Source: Deltaproteobacteria bacterium UBA1386
Lineage (GTDB): Bacteria > Desulfobacterota > Syntrophorhabdia > Syntrophorhabdales > Syntrophorhabdaceae
NCBI GenBank assembly: GCA_002305765.1
Contig: DBQU01000061.1
Location: forward strand, 1-51,342
Direction: 5' to 3'
DNA: 51,342 nt
The notes beneath the pieces are model-generated. The model had not been told where the DNA came from. It saw nothing but the letters and a program-made list of their open reading frames with translations, and ran no database searches. Each line of letters opens with the position of its first letter. Position 1 is the stretch's first letter. Made by a program: the position numbers and the translations under genes. Of the stretch, positions 30,656 to 39,481 are shown in pieces.

Positions 30656-33001
30656 GTGACGGAAAGAGATGTATCCATCAGCGAGTTTGACCGCCTGTGC
30701 GGTTGGCCCGATATGTGCCGGAGCCTGTTCCGGGACCTCATAACCTCCATCTTCGAGGGTTTCTTCATAACTGACGGCCAGGGAGCCTTTCTCTATGCGA
30801 GTCCTTCCCTGGCGACGATGCTGGATTATGATCCCGCCCAGCTTCTCCGGATGTCCATCGATGACGTCGATCCGGAGAGGGGGTTCAGAGAGGCTTTCGC
30901 GGCCATGGGAGCGGAGAGTTACAGCGTTTCCACGTATGAGACCACTTTGGTGAGAATGGGCGGGCAGCCCGTGGATGTGGAAGTTACCCTTGCCCGGTAC
31001 AACGTTCCGGCGGAGGAACAAAGGTGCGTCGGGTTGGTGCGGCACATCGGCGACCGCAAGAGGGCCGAAACGGCGCTCCGGGAGAGCGAGGAGAGGTTCA
31101 AGCTATTCAGTCACGCGAGCCATGAGGCCCTCGTGCTCCTCAATGACGCGGGCAGGGTCCTTTACGTGAACCCGGCCGCCCTCAAGATCACGGGACGCGA
31201 TGAGAAGCAGGCCTCCGGCATGGAGATCTGCGAGTTCCTCAGGCCTTATCAGTTCTCCGACGAACAGAGGCTTCAGATGGCGATAGCCGAGGTGATGCCC
31301 GTGTCGCGCATAGCGGAAGAGACGGTGGGCTCCGACAGGGTACTTGACCTTTCGGTCGTGGGAGCGGAGGGTTTCGAGACGAACATTGAACTGTGCCTCC
31401 TGTCGGAGAAGGTGGGTGACAGGTGGCACATGATAGCACTGTTCAGGGATGTGACGGAGAAGAAGAGCGCGCTGGAGCGCCTGCGGAAATCAGAGGAGAA
31501 GTTCCGCCGTCTCTTTGAGGACACGAAGGACGCCGTCTTCATGTCGACGCCGGAAGGGAAGATCGTCGATATCAACAGGGCCGGCCTTGAACTCTTCGGC
31601 TTCGCGACCAGGGAGGAGATGCTTGAGCTTGACATAGCGCGGGACCTCTACTGCGATCCCGAGGACCGGGCCAGCTTCAAGGCCGCCATCGAGAGGTACG
31701 GCAACGCCAGCATGCATGACCTTGCCTTAAAGCGCAAGGACGGGACTGTCATCGTCGCGTCCGTCACGGTGAACGCCGTCTACGACGAGGTGGGTGACGT
31801 TGTCATATTCCATGGTATCATCCGCGACTTGACGGGCATCAGGCAACTCGAGCAGCAGGTCAGGGCCTTTCAGAAGATCGACGCGGTCCGGGAGCTCATC
31901 GGCGACATGGCGCACCATTTCAACAATATCCTCAACATAATAGTGGGCAACGCCCAGCTTGCTAAGATATCCCCCAACTGCACCGAGGAGATGGGCTCGC
32001 ATCTTTCGGCCATCGAGGAGGAGGTCTTCAGGGCCGCGGATATGGTGGACGCTCTTTTGGCATCGGGGAGCCGCCATCCCATGGACATGAAGACCGTGGA
32101 TGTCGGGTCCGTGGTGAGGGATTTCGAAAAGATGGTACGGAAGATCATCGGCGACGGGATCAGCATCGTCCTGTCCGTTTCCTCGACACCCATACCCGCA
32201 AAGATGGATGTGGCAAGGATCGCCCAGGCCTTCCTCAACCTGGTGGTCAACGCTCGGGAGGCCATGGAGGGCAGAGGGACGCTGACGATCCGCGTTTACG
32301 CGCAGGACATGACGGATGTGACCACCACTCTCGACGGGAAGATCATGCCCGGCCCCTATGCCGTGATATCCGTCGCCGATACCGGGCGCGGCATGGAAAA
32401 GGGTGTGAGCGAGAAGATATTCGAACCTTTCTACACGACTGACACGTCGGGCGAAAAGAAGGGACTCGGCCTGAGCGTTGTCCTCGGGATCGTCAAACAG
32501 CACGGCGGCTTTGTCTTGTGCGACAGCGAACAAGGTAAAGGCGCGACTTTCAGGATCTATCTGCCCATCTCGAAGGAGAAGACGAAGGCGCAGAGACTGG
32601 AGGAGCAGGGCGCCGCCGGCGGCACCGAGACGATCCTCGTCGGCGAGGATGAGGATAATCTTCGAAAGATCGCCGCTAATTTCCTGCAGACGCTGGGATA
32701 CCGGGTCATCACCGCCAGGAACGGCGAGGAGGCCCTTGCCCTGTTTCACGAGGTGGCCGGGGAGATAGACATGGCGCTCCTGGACGTAGCCATGCCCGGC
32801 ATGAACGGGTTCGACGTGTACCACGAGATCAGAAAAGCGAGACCCGACATCGCCGTCCTTTTCATGACGGGTTACAGCCTCGACTCCGCAAACATAAGCA
32901 CCATACGCAAGCAGGGCATAAGCGTCATCCGAAAACCTTTCACAATGATAGCCCTCGCCCGGAGGATACGGGAGATACTGGACAGGGAAAAGACGGCTTG
33001 A
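30656..33001 (+). CDS. Hybrid sensor histidine kinase with three PAS domains and a receiver
   Basis: The protein has 781 residues and no membrane segments, so it is a cytoplasmic sensor. Three PAS domains cover ~27-145, ~147-265 and ~275-395 (FEGFFITDGQGAFLYAS; HEALVLLNDAGRVLYVN; DAVFMSTPEGKIVDIN). The HisKA box AHHFNNIL carries the phospho-acceptor H420. The ATPase domain has NLVVNAREAM, DTGRGM and GLGLSVVLGI. A C-terminal receiver (~660-781) has the phospho-aspartate D710 in LLDVAMPGMNG. The GTG start has AAGGAGG upstream. No response regulator gene is adjacent, so the output partner is unknown. Confidence 0.92.
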   Translation: MTERDVSISEFDRLCGWPDMCRSLFRDLITSIFEGFFITDGQGAFLYASPSLATMLDYDPAQLLRMSIDDVDPERGFREAFAAMGAESYSVSTYETTLVRMGGQPVDVEVTLARYNVPAEEQRCVGLVRHIGDRKRAETALRESEERFKLFSHASHEALVLLNDAGRVLYVNPAALKITGRDEKQASGMEICEFLRPYQFSDEQRLQMAIAEVMPVSRIAEETVGSDRVLDLSVVGAEGFETNIELCLLSEKVGDRWHMIALFRDVTEKKSALERLRKSEEKFRRLFEDTKDAVFMSTPEGKIVDINRAGLELFGFATREEMLELDIARDLYCDPEDRASFKAAIERYGNASMHDLALKRKDGTVIVASVTVNAVYDEVGDVVIFHGIIRDLTGIRQLEQQVRAFQKIDAVRELIGDMAHHFNNILNIIVGNAQLAKISPNCTEEMGSHLSAIEEEVFRAADMVDALLASGSRHPMDMKTVDVGSVVRDFEKMVRKIIGDGISIVLSVSSTPIPAKMDVARIAQAFLNLVVNAREAMEGRGTLTIRVYAQDMTDVTTTLDGKIMPGPYAVISVADTGRGMEKGVSEKIFEPFYTTDTSGEKKGLGLSVVLGIVKQHGGFVLCDSEQGKGATFRIYLPISKEKTKAQRLEEQGAAGGTETILVGEDEDNLRKIAANFLQTLGYRVITARNGEEALALFHEVAGEIDMALLDVAMPGMNGFDVYHEIRKARPDIAVLFMTGYSLDSANISTIRKQGISVIRKPFTMIALARRIREILDREKTA

Positions 33002-33147
33002 GCCGCTTAAACCGCTTGAACGTTAAGAAACGAAGAAAGAGCATAAGAATACGGCCCGGCTCCCGGTTGTCATCCGGGTGGCGGGCCGTACTGTTGTCTC
33101 TATTGTTTTTTGCTTTTCCCGTTCAAGCGGTTCAAGCGGTTCAAGCC
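32995..33147. repeat. Inverted pair of 9-bp repeat arrays between convergent genes
   Basis: The left arm 32995-33022 and right arm 33120-33147 are inverted copies (26 of 28 bases pair). Each is built of three GTTCAAGCG-family nonamers. The kinase stop codon (32999-33001) lies inside the left arm, and the serA stop (33152) is 5 bases beyond the right arm. A separate terminator hairpin sits between them. Confidence 0.9.
33051..33089 (+). terminator. Hairpin terminator between kinase and serA
   Basis: ACGGCCCG (33051-33058) pairs with CGGGCCGT (33082-33089). An inner stem CCCGG/CCGGG is followed by T-rich bases ending in TTTTTT at about 33106-33111. It serves the kinase gene; on the other strand it may also stop serA transcripts. 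Confidence 0.65.
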
Positions 33148-33151
33148 GCCT

Positions 33152-34774
33152 CTAGAGGCTTATCTCCTTCGCCTCTATCATGCCGTCTATGGCCCTTATG
33201 TGCTTGAGGACGTCTTTGCCGATGGGGCTGTCCACGGAGACGAAGGCGACTTCCTCGCCCTGGACCATCCGGGAGACGGTGAAGCTCGCTATGTTGATGC
33301 CGTGGTCGCCCAGGATGGTGCCGACCTTGCCGATGACGCCGGGGCGGTCCATGATCTTGAAGGCAAGGAATGTCCCCTCGGGAATGACGTCGAGGTGGAA
33401 CCGGTCAAGGAGGACGATCCTGCCCATCTTGTCGGGGAAGACCGTCCCCGCTATGGTGATCTCCTCGACATCGGTCTTGAGGCTGAAGATGATTAGATCG
33501 TTGAACTTGTCGAACTGCTCCGTCTTCGATTCCTCGACGATGATATTGCGGTCCTTGGCCAGGTAGGGGGCGTTGATGTAGGTGACGGAACCCTGGAGGG
33601 AGACATCGAGAAAGCCGTTGATCCCCGCTATGGTGAAGGGCTGGTAGCTGAAGGGGACGTCGAACTTGCGTTCGCAAAGGTCTTCCTCGAAGTTCTTTCC
33701 CACCATGATGACCGATATCTTCTCGGGCCGGCCCTTGCTGATCTGTGCCGCGAGCTTGCCCATCTTCTCGGAGAGGTTGAAGTAGAGCTGAAGGTGGTCG
33801 GGAAGGAGGGACTTCATGAAGGGTATGTTGACGCCATGCTGATAGGGTCTTCCGTGGAGCGCGTTGAGGACCTGTTCGGCGACGATGGCCGAGACCGCCT
33901 TCTGCCCCTCGGCGGTGTTGGCGCCTATGTGCGGTGTCGCGAAAACATTCTCGAGGGTGAGGAGCTTGTTGTTCTTCGGGGGTTCCTCCACCCAGACGTC
34001 CACGCCGGCGGCGAAGATCTTGCCTGACGCCAGGGCGTTATAGAGATCGTCCTCGTTCACGATCCCGCCCCGGGCACAGTTGACAAGGATGACATCGTCC
34101 TTCATGAGGGCGAGCTTCTCGGCGGTGATCATGTTCCTCGTCGTCCCGGTCAGTGGTGTGTGGAACGTGATGACGTCGGAGACGTTGAGAAGGTCGTCCA
34201 GCTCATCGTACAGGGCGACGCCGAGCGACTCGGCCTTGCTCTTCTTTATATAAGGGTCGTAGGCGATGACCTTCATGCCGAAGCTCTTCGCGCGGATGGC
34301 AACGTTGCTCCCGATGCGGCCGAGACCGATGATGCCCAGGGTCTTGTTGTAGAGCTCGATGCCCATGAATTTCTTCCGGTCCCACTTGCCCTGCTTCAGG
34401 GATTCGTTGGCAAGGGGTATCTTGCGGGCGGCGGCGAGCATGATGCCCATGGTGAGCTCCGTGGCGGCCAGCGTGTTCCCCGTGGGGGCGTTGAGGACGA
34501 TGAGGCCTTTCTTGCTTGCCGCTTCTATGTCGATATTGTCCACGCCGACACCGGCGCGACCGATTATCTTCAGTTGGCCGGGGTTCTCGATGAGACTCTC
34601 TTTGACCGTCGTGCCGCTGCGGGTGATGATGGCATCGTAATTTCCGATGATGGTCTTCAGTTCTTCGACCTTTATGCCTGCCCTGACTTCGACTTCGACC
34701 GCCTTGTCCGCTGCAAGGATCTTGAGTCCTTCTTCAGCGAGATGATCTGTGACGAGGATCTTGAATTTTTTCAT
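33152..34774 (-). CDS. serA: D-3-phosphoglycerate dehydrogenase, long form with ACT domain
   Basis: The enzyme has 540 residues. It oxidises 3-phosphoglycerate with NAD as the first step of serine synthesis. The Rossmann loop is GLGRIGSNVAIRAKSFG. The catalytic triad is the Arg in NCARGGIVNEDDL, the Glu in VEEPP and the His in ATPHIGANT. An ASB (allosteric substrate-binding) domain follows from ~320, and a C-terminal ACT domain (FLAFKIMDRPGVIGKVGTIL) from ~455 senses serine. The length matches the three-domain type. It is divergent from the methyltransferase gene at 34886. Confidence 0.94.
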   Translation of the reverse strand: MKKFKILVTDHLAEEGLKILAADKAVEVEVRAGIKVEELKTIIGNYDAIITRSGTTVKESLIENPGQLKIIGRAGVGVDNIDIEAASKKGLIVLNAPTGNTLAATELTMGIMLAAARKIPLANESLKQGKWDRKKFMGIELYNKTLGIIGLGRIGSNVAIRAKSFGMKVIAYDPYIKKSKAESLGVALYDELDDLLNVSDVITFHTPLTGTTRNMITAEKLALMKDDVILVNCARGGIVNEDDLYNALASGKIFAAGVDVWVEEPPKNNKLLTLENVFATPHIGANTAEGQKAVSAIVAEQVLNALHGRPYQHGVNIPFMKSLLPDHLQLYFNLSEKMGKLAAQISKGRPEKISVIMVGKNFEEDLCERKFDVPFSYQPFTIAGINGFLDVSLQGSVTYINAPYLAKDRNIIVEESKTEQFDKFNDLIIFSLKTDVEEITIAGTVFPDKMGRIVLLDRFHLDVIPEGTFLAFKIMDRPGVIGKVGTILGDHGINIASFTVSRMVQGEEVAFVSVDSPIGKDVLKHIRAIDGMIEAKEISL

Positions 34775-34885
34775 TGGAATCCGCCTAAGTTATTAGTTCT
34801 TGTAATATTTCTGTGCTCGTGATATACGTAACGACAGTAAAAGATACCACCCGCAAACAGAAAAAGCAATACAGGACCAATAGTT

Positions 34886-35653
34886 GTGGCGAACGAGGAA
34901 CCTGCCGAAAAGAGAACATCCCCGGACCTGAACCTGGAAGGCGAGAGGCGTTCCGAGGGCAGGAGGCCGCTCATCAACCGCAGCAACCTGCGCGATATCA
35001 TCATCGTGGTCTGTCTCATCTCCGCCGTACTCTACGACCTCGACTGGGTAAGGCTTTCGGTGGCGGGTGCACTCCTTACCTTCGGCTGTTTCTTCCACTA
35101 CATGACTAAGGGGGTCCTCATCCGCAACGTGGTCCTGTGCCGGGAAGGAACGTACGGCGTGGTCCGTCATCCCTACTACATGGCGAATTATCTCATAGAC
35201 TCGAGCTTCTGCCTCGTGAGCGGCAACGTTTACCTTCTTCTCATATACCCCTTCCTCTTCTACTGGTCCTACGGCCCGACCATCAGAAAAGAGGAGGCTA
35301 CGCTGGCCAGGCTCCATGACAGCGAATACCTGCGCTACAGCCTCGATGTACCCCAGATCTTCCCCGATGCTTACTCCGTCCGCAGCATGAAAGGGGTGGG
35401 CAAGGGCTTTTCGATGCAGAGGATCACCCGGAACGAGATATCCCGGTTCATGCGCTTCTGGGCGACGGGTTTCCTCATCATATTCATCCACACGCTGAAA
35501 ACGACGGATATGCAAAGGCTCTGGTCGTTCGATCTTGCCGTCGTCAGGGACAACCCGTACGGTTTTGCGCTTCTGCTCTCGACCGTCATCCTCTTCGTCG
35601 CCAGCCTTCTCGTCCAGTGCAAGAAGGAAGAGTCAATCCTCAAAGCAGAATAG
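34886..35653 (+). CDS. ICMT/PEMT-like membrane methyltransferase
   Basis: The protein has 255 residues with membrane segments at ~38-70, ~110-130 and two near the C-terminus (~190-210, ~225-245). The conserved block of isoprenylcysteine carboxyl/phospholipid methyltransferases is present: GTYGVVRHPYYMANYL (RHPxY), a hydrophobic run (YLLLIYPFLFYWSYGP), then KEEATLARLHDSEYLRY. These residues bind SAM at the membrane face. The substrate is unknown, perhaps a lipid. The start is GTG at 34886. The glycosyltransferase gene follows 4 bases after its stop. Confidence 0.75.
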   Translation: MANEEPAEKRTSPDLNLEGERRSEGRRPLINRSNLRDIIIVVCLISAVLYDLDWVRLSVAGALLTFGCFFHYMTKGVLIRNVVLCREGTYGVVRHPYYMANYLIDSSFCLVSGNVYLLLIYPFLFYWSYGPTIRKEEATLARLHDSEYLRYSLDVPQIFPDAYSVRSMKGVGKGFSMQRITRNEISRFMRFWATGFLIIFIHTLKTTDMQRLWSFDLAVVRDNPYGFALLLSTVILFVASLLVQCKKEESILKAE

Positions 35654-35657
35654 CCCC

Positions 35658-37358
35658 ATGGGACCCGCCGTGAACCCCACACCCGGACAGAAATGGAGCT
35701 TTGCCGATTACGTGGCTCTGGCTGTTCTCGTCGCGGCCGCCGCCATGCTTTTTTTTTCCGGTCTTTCTTCGCGGTCGCTGTGGGGTTCCGAAGGCCGCTG
35801 GGCGGTCATCGCCCGGGAGATGATGCAGGGCGGCAACTATTTCCTTCCCACGATCAACGGTGTCGTCTATTTCGACAAACCGTTGCTCAGCTACTGGGCG
35901 ATCATCCCCTTCTCGCTCTTTTCGGGGGTGACGGAAGCCTCCGCCCGGATCCCTGGCGTGCTTGCGGGAATGGGTACGGTGGCCCTCATCTTCGCCATCG
36001 GCAGACGCCTTTTCGGTCTGGCATCGGGGTTCTATGCCGGCCTCATCCTTCTAACGACGGCGATGTTCGGTTTCTGGTCGAGGACGGCGTCGGCGGAGGT
36101 CCTGAATGTTCTGGCCATATGGTCGATGCTCTGGATCCTGCAGGGCAGGGGTGCCGGGCGCCCGTTCCACCGATATCTATTGTTCTACCTGGTAGCGGCC
36201 GTCTCTTCCTTCTGCAAGGGCCCCCTCGCGCCCGCCGTTGCCGTAACGGCCGTCGCAGCGGTGAGCTGCGTCGGGATGATCCGGGACATCCGGCAGAAGG
36301 GATTCGGCGGGGCCCCTGGTAAGGCGACGGACCATTTTGACTGGATACTCTCTGCCAGGGGCGTTTTGGCGGCTGTCTGCGGCCTTGCCGCCTTTGCCCT
36401 GCTCCTTTTCCTGCCGGTGATCATGACCGGGTCCTGGGAGGCCGTGGAGCTTATGTGGCGCGAGAACGTGGTAAGGTTCCTGGAGCCTTTCGACCACGTG
36501 GAGCCTTTCTACATCTATTTCAAGCACACCCCGGTGTTCCTTCTCCCCTGGACGCTCCTTGCCATCGGGGCCGTGATCCACATGAAGAGATGGGGAGGCG
36601 GGCCCGAGCGGCGGTGGCTTGCGACGGTGACGGTCGCCATATTTCTCTTCTTTACACTTTCCGGTTCGAGGAGGAGCTATTACATACTGCCCCTCGTCCC
36701 CGCCTTTGCGCTCATCATCGGGAGGTCTCTGGCGGGGTTTCTACACCGCGAGACGGAGAAGGACTCCCCGTTGATGAAGGTTGCCCTCGTCATCACGGCC
36801 TTTATCCCCGTCATCGCGGGAGCGGCGCTCATCGCCGGGTTCTTCGGATTCGAAGCATACCGTCACAGTTCGGAGATCATAGCGGGACCGGTGATCATGA
36901 TGGCCGGGATTGCGGCGCTCTTCTTTCTCTTCAAGAGGATGTATGTGCCCGGGTCGGCGCTTGTGGTTCTGCTCTTCTTCGGGCTCCTTCTGTGGACCTT
37001 TACCGCCGGGACCTCGATAGGCGAGAGAGGCCGTGGCCTCAAGCCCTTCGCGCGTCACGTCGCGTCGAGGATAGAGGGCGTATCGGATGGGAACGTGGCA
37101 ATATACGGGGTGGGCAATTCGTCCTTCATTTTCTATCTCGACCGGAAGGTACCCGTGAGGGCCTTGAGTGATGTTCGGCAGGTGTGTTCTTTCGGGGACG
37201 GCGTGGGCAGATACCTCATCACCGAGGAGGCCTTCGTGGGGACCATCGAAAAGGAATGTGGTTCGGAGAGGTTTGACAGGGCACTCAGCGAGTCACGGGA
37301 TGACCGGACGAAGAGGCGCAACGACCTCGTTCTCCTCGTCGCTCCGAAAGGGCGCTGA
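35658..37358 (+). CDS. ArnT/PMT-like membrane glycosyltransferase
   Basis: The protein has 566 residues and about eleven hydrophobic segments. The first periplasmic loop has the GT-C signature of ArnT-type enzymes: SLWGSEGRWAVIAREMMQGG followed by YFLPTINGVVYFDKPLLSYW. ArnT relatives move sugars from undecaprenyl-phosphate carriers onto lipid A or proteins. The C-terminal ~120 residues are soluble. I chose the ATG at 35658, 4 bases after the upstream stop, because the frame before it overlaps the methyltransferase gene. A shared role in envelope glycolipids with its neighbour is inference. Confidence 0.85.
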   Translation: MGPAVNPTPGQKWSFADYVALAVLVAAAAMLFFSGLSSRSLWGSEGRWAVIAREMMQGGNYFLPTINGVVYFDKPLLSYWAIIPFSLFSGVTEASARIPGVLAGMGTVALIFAIGRRLFGLASGFYAGLILLTTAMFGFWSRTASAEVLNVLAIWSMLWILQGRGAGRPFHRYLLFYLVAAVSSFCKGPLAPAVAVTAVAAVSCVGMIRDIRQKGFGGAPGKATDHFDWILSARGVLAAVCGLAAFALLLFLPVIMTGSWEAVELMWRENVVRFLEPFDHVEPFYIYFKHTPVFLLPWTLLAIGAVIHMKRWGGGPERRWLATVTVAIFLFFTLSGSRRSYYILPLVPAFALIIGRSLAGFLHRETEKDSPLMKVALVITAFIPVIAGAALIAGFFGFEAYRHSSEIIAGPVIMMAGIAALFFLFKRMYVPGSALVVLLFFGLLLWTFTAGTSIGERGRGLKPFARHVASRIEGVSDGNVAIYGVGNSSFIFYLDRKVPVRALSDVRQVCSFGDGVGRYLITEEAFVGTIEKECGSERFDRALSESRDDRTKRRNDLVLLVAPKGR

Positions 37359-37394
37359 AAGGCCCGCAAATGGGCGTAAATCTCAAAGTTTTGC

Positions 37395-37423
37395 TTGACT
37401 TAGCACACCAAATATATTAATGT
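37395..37423 (+). promoter_or_regulatory. Promoter of rplM-rpsI
   Basis: TTGACT (37395-37400) and TAATGT (37418-37423) are 17 bases apart. An AT-rich discriminator and T-run follow, about 24 bases upstream of the rplM start. Confidence 0.65.
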
Positions 37424-37453
37424 AGACAAATTTTTTTAAGGGTGAAAACGGTT

Positions 37454-37900
37454 ATGAAGACATATTTTCCAAAAGAAGGCGAAGTTTCGAACGACTGGTA
37501 CGTAATGAACGCCGACGGCATGGTGCTGGGAAGGCTCGCTGCCAGGGTTGCCATGATCCTCCGCGGTAAGACGAAGCCGGTTTTCACACCTCATGCCGAC
37601 ACGGGTGATTTTGTCATCGTCGTCAATGCCGACAAGGTGAAGCTCACGGGTGCGAAGCTCCTGCAGAAGACCTATCAGAAGCACAGCAACTACCCCGGCG
37701 GTCTGCGCGTGACGAACGCGAAGACGATGCTTGAAAAGAAACCTGAAGAGGTGATCTACCAGGCTGTGAAGGGCATGCTTCCCAAGAACACGCTCGGCAG
37801 GAAGATCCTCAAGAAGCTGAAAGTATATCGGGGCAGCGAACATCCGCACAAAGCTCAGATGCCCAGGGAGATATCGTTGAAGGAGGTACAAGGTGCCTGA
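37454..37900 (+). CDS. rplM: 50S ribosomal protein L13
   Basis: The protein has 148 residues and binds 23S rRNA early in assembly. Family marks are MKTYFPKEGEV, DWYVMNADGMVLGRLA, and AVKGMLPKNTLGRKILKKLKVY followed by GSEHPH. I chose the ATG at 37454 because it matches the usual L13 N-terminus; a GTG at 37442 is in frame. The rpsI start lies within its last codons. Confidence 0.95.
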   Translation: MKTYFPKEGEVSNDWYVMNADGMVLGRLAARVAMILRGKTKPVFTPHADTGDFVIVVNADKVKLTGAKLLQKTYQKHSNYPGGLRVTNAKTMLEKKPEEVIYQAVKGMLPKNTLGRKILKKLKVYRGSEHPHKAQMPREISLKEVQGA

Positions 37901-38285
37901 AAAGAGGTACTACGCAACTGGCAAGAGAAAGACCGCCGTGGCGCGGGTCTGGATAAAGCAGGGTTCCGGGGAGTTCCTTATCAACGGCAGGCCGTTCGAG
38001 GATTACTTTCCCGTTGAAGAGCTCCGGCTCACGGTAAGCAAACCTTTCGTGCTGACGAACAACGTCGGCAAGTTCGATGTCGTCGCGAACATATACGGCG
38101 GCGGGATTCCCGCCCAGGCATGGGCACTGGGTCACGGCATCGCCAAGGCCCTCCTCGAAGTGAACTCCGGCCTCAGGGTCACCCTGAAGAAACAGGGCCT
38201 CATCACGAGGGACCCGAGATCCAAGGAACGGAAGAAATACGGAAAGAAAGGCGCCCGCGCCAGCTTCCAGTTCTCCAAGAGATAG
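37893..38285 (+). CDS. rpsI: 30S ribosomal protein S9
   Basis: The protein has 130 residues with YATGKRKTAVARVW, the GGGIPAQAWALGHGIAKALL core, and the basic C-terminus ending in KR whose tail reaches the ribosomal P site (ASFQFSKR). The start is GTG at 37893, overlapping rplM by 8 bases, with AGGAGG upstream. rplM-rpsI is the conserved pair. Confidence 0.95.
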   Translation: MPEKRYYATGKRKTAVARVWIKQGSGEFLINGRPFEDYFPVEELRLTVSKPFVLTNNVGKFDVVANIYGGGIPAQAWALGHGIAKALLEVNSGLRVTLKKQGLITRDPRSKERKKYGKKGARASFQFSKR

Positions 38286-38289
38286 ATCG

Positions 38290-39312
38290 ATGCTCAATAT
38301 CGGAATCGTAGGAGCAACGGGCTATACAGGCGTTGTCCTGATGTCGTTGCTCCTTACTCATCCCGATGCGAAGATAAAGCTCATCACATCCAACACGTAT
38401 CGGGGCCGCAAGATATCGGATATCTTTCCCCTTTTCCGGGGCCGGCTGGAGGACGTTCTTCAGCCGACGGACGAAGACCATCGCGGTTCCTGCGACGTCT
38501 ATTTCCTGTGTCTCCCCCACGGGACCGCCATGGACAAGGCCCAGGAATTGTTCGACGGAAAGGCCCTCATCGTGGACCTCAGCGCCGACTTCCGTTTCGA
38601 GGACCTGGCGATCTACGAAGGCGCCTACGTGCCCCACACGGCGAAGGAACTAGCCGCCCAGGCGGTCTTCGGTCTCCCCGAGCTCTACAGGGAGATGATA
38701 AAGGGAGCGAAGCTCATCGGCAATCCGGGTTGCTATCCGACGTCCGCCATTCTTCCCCTGTATCCTCTCGTCAAGCACGGAATGCTCGAAGGCGATATCT
38801 TCATCGACTCAAAGTCGGGGGTCAGCGGAGCCGGCCGGGAGGGAAAGGTCGGCAGTCTCTTCTGCGAGGTCTCCGAGGGATTCCGCGCCTACAACGTCGG
38901 GGTCCACCGGCACGAGCCGGAGATACAGAAGGAAGTCAACAAGTACTCACCCCAGAGGATATCCTTTGTCCCCCATCTCGTTCCCATGTCGAGGGGTATC
39001 CTGACGACGGTCTACGGTAGACTGGCCAAGGCGGCAAATACCGCCGAGGTCCTCGACGTCTTTCGGGAGACCTTCAAGGGCGAGCCTTTTGTCCGGATCA
39101 TGGACGAGAACGTTTACCCCGACACCCGGTTCGTCAGGTTCTCCAATTACTGCGACATCGGTCTCAAGGTCCTCGACGACGGCCGCATCATCGTCATCTC
39201 CACCATCGACAACCTCGTCAAGGGTGCCTCGGGCCAGGCCCTCCAGAACATGAACGTGGCCCTCGGCCTGCCCGAAACAGCAGGGCTTTCCGGGGTACCC
39301 CAATACCCCTAA
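38290..39312 (+). CDS. argC: N-acetyl-gamma-glutamyl-phosphate reductase
   Basis: The enzyme has 340 residues and makes N-acetylglutamate semialdehyde in arginine synthesis. The NADP-binding start IGIVGATGYTGVVL and the active-site cysteine C148 in GNPGCYPT are clear, and HRHEPEI-type residues follow (VGVHRHEPEI). It is 4 bases behind rpsI, so it is probably read from the ribosomal promoter. Its stop codon overlaps the left arm of an inverted repeat. Confidence 0.94.
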   Translation: MLNIGIVGATGYTGVVLMSLLLTHPDAKIKLITSNTYRGRKISDIFPLFRGRLEDVLQPTDEDHRGSCDVYFLCLPHGTAMDKAQELFDGKALIVDLSADFRFEDLAIYEGAYVPHTAKELAAQAVFGLPELYREMIKGAKLIGNPGCYPTSAILPLYPLVKHGMLEGDIFIDSKSGVSGAGREGKVGSLFCEVSEGFRAYNVGVHRHEPEIQKEVNKYSPQRISFVPHLVPMSRGILTTVYGRLAKAANTAEVLDVFRETFKGEPFVRIMDENVYPDTRFVRFSNYCDIGLKVLDDGRIIVISTIDNLVKGASGQALQNMNVALGLPETAGLSGVPQYP

Positions 39313-39481
39313 AGGCGGCTTGAGTCGCTTGAATAGCTTGAATCTATTGAGGGTTAAAAACCTCAAGGTATTTGACGGCTAATTCTCCGGCAAAAGCCGG
39401 GACCACAGTTTTTTGCAACCCAACCGCCCCCAGCTTTCTTCTTTTCACTCTCAAGCTATTCAAGCGACTCAAGCCGCCTTT
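39311..39481. repeat. 31-bp perfect inverted repeat spanning two convergent stop codons
   Basis: 39311-39341 and 39451-39481 are perfect inverted copies of 31 bases, made of nonamers of the GTTCAAGCG kind (CTTGAGTCG, CTTGAATAG and so on). The left arm includes the last bases of argC. The right arm includes the stop of the flippase gene (39469). The 109-base middle has no gene that I can support. Confidence 0.95.
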
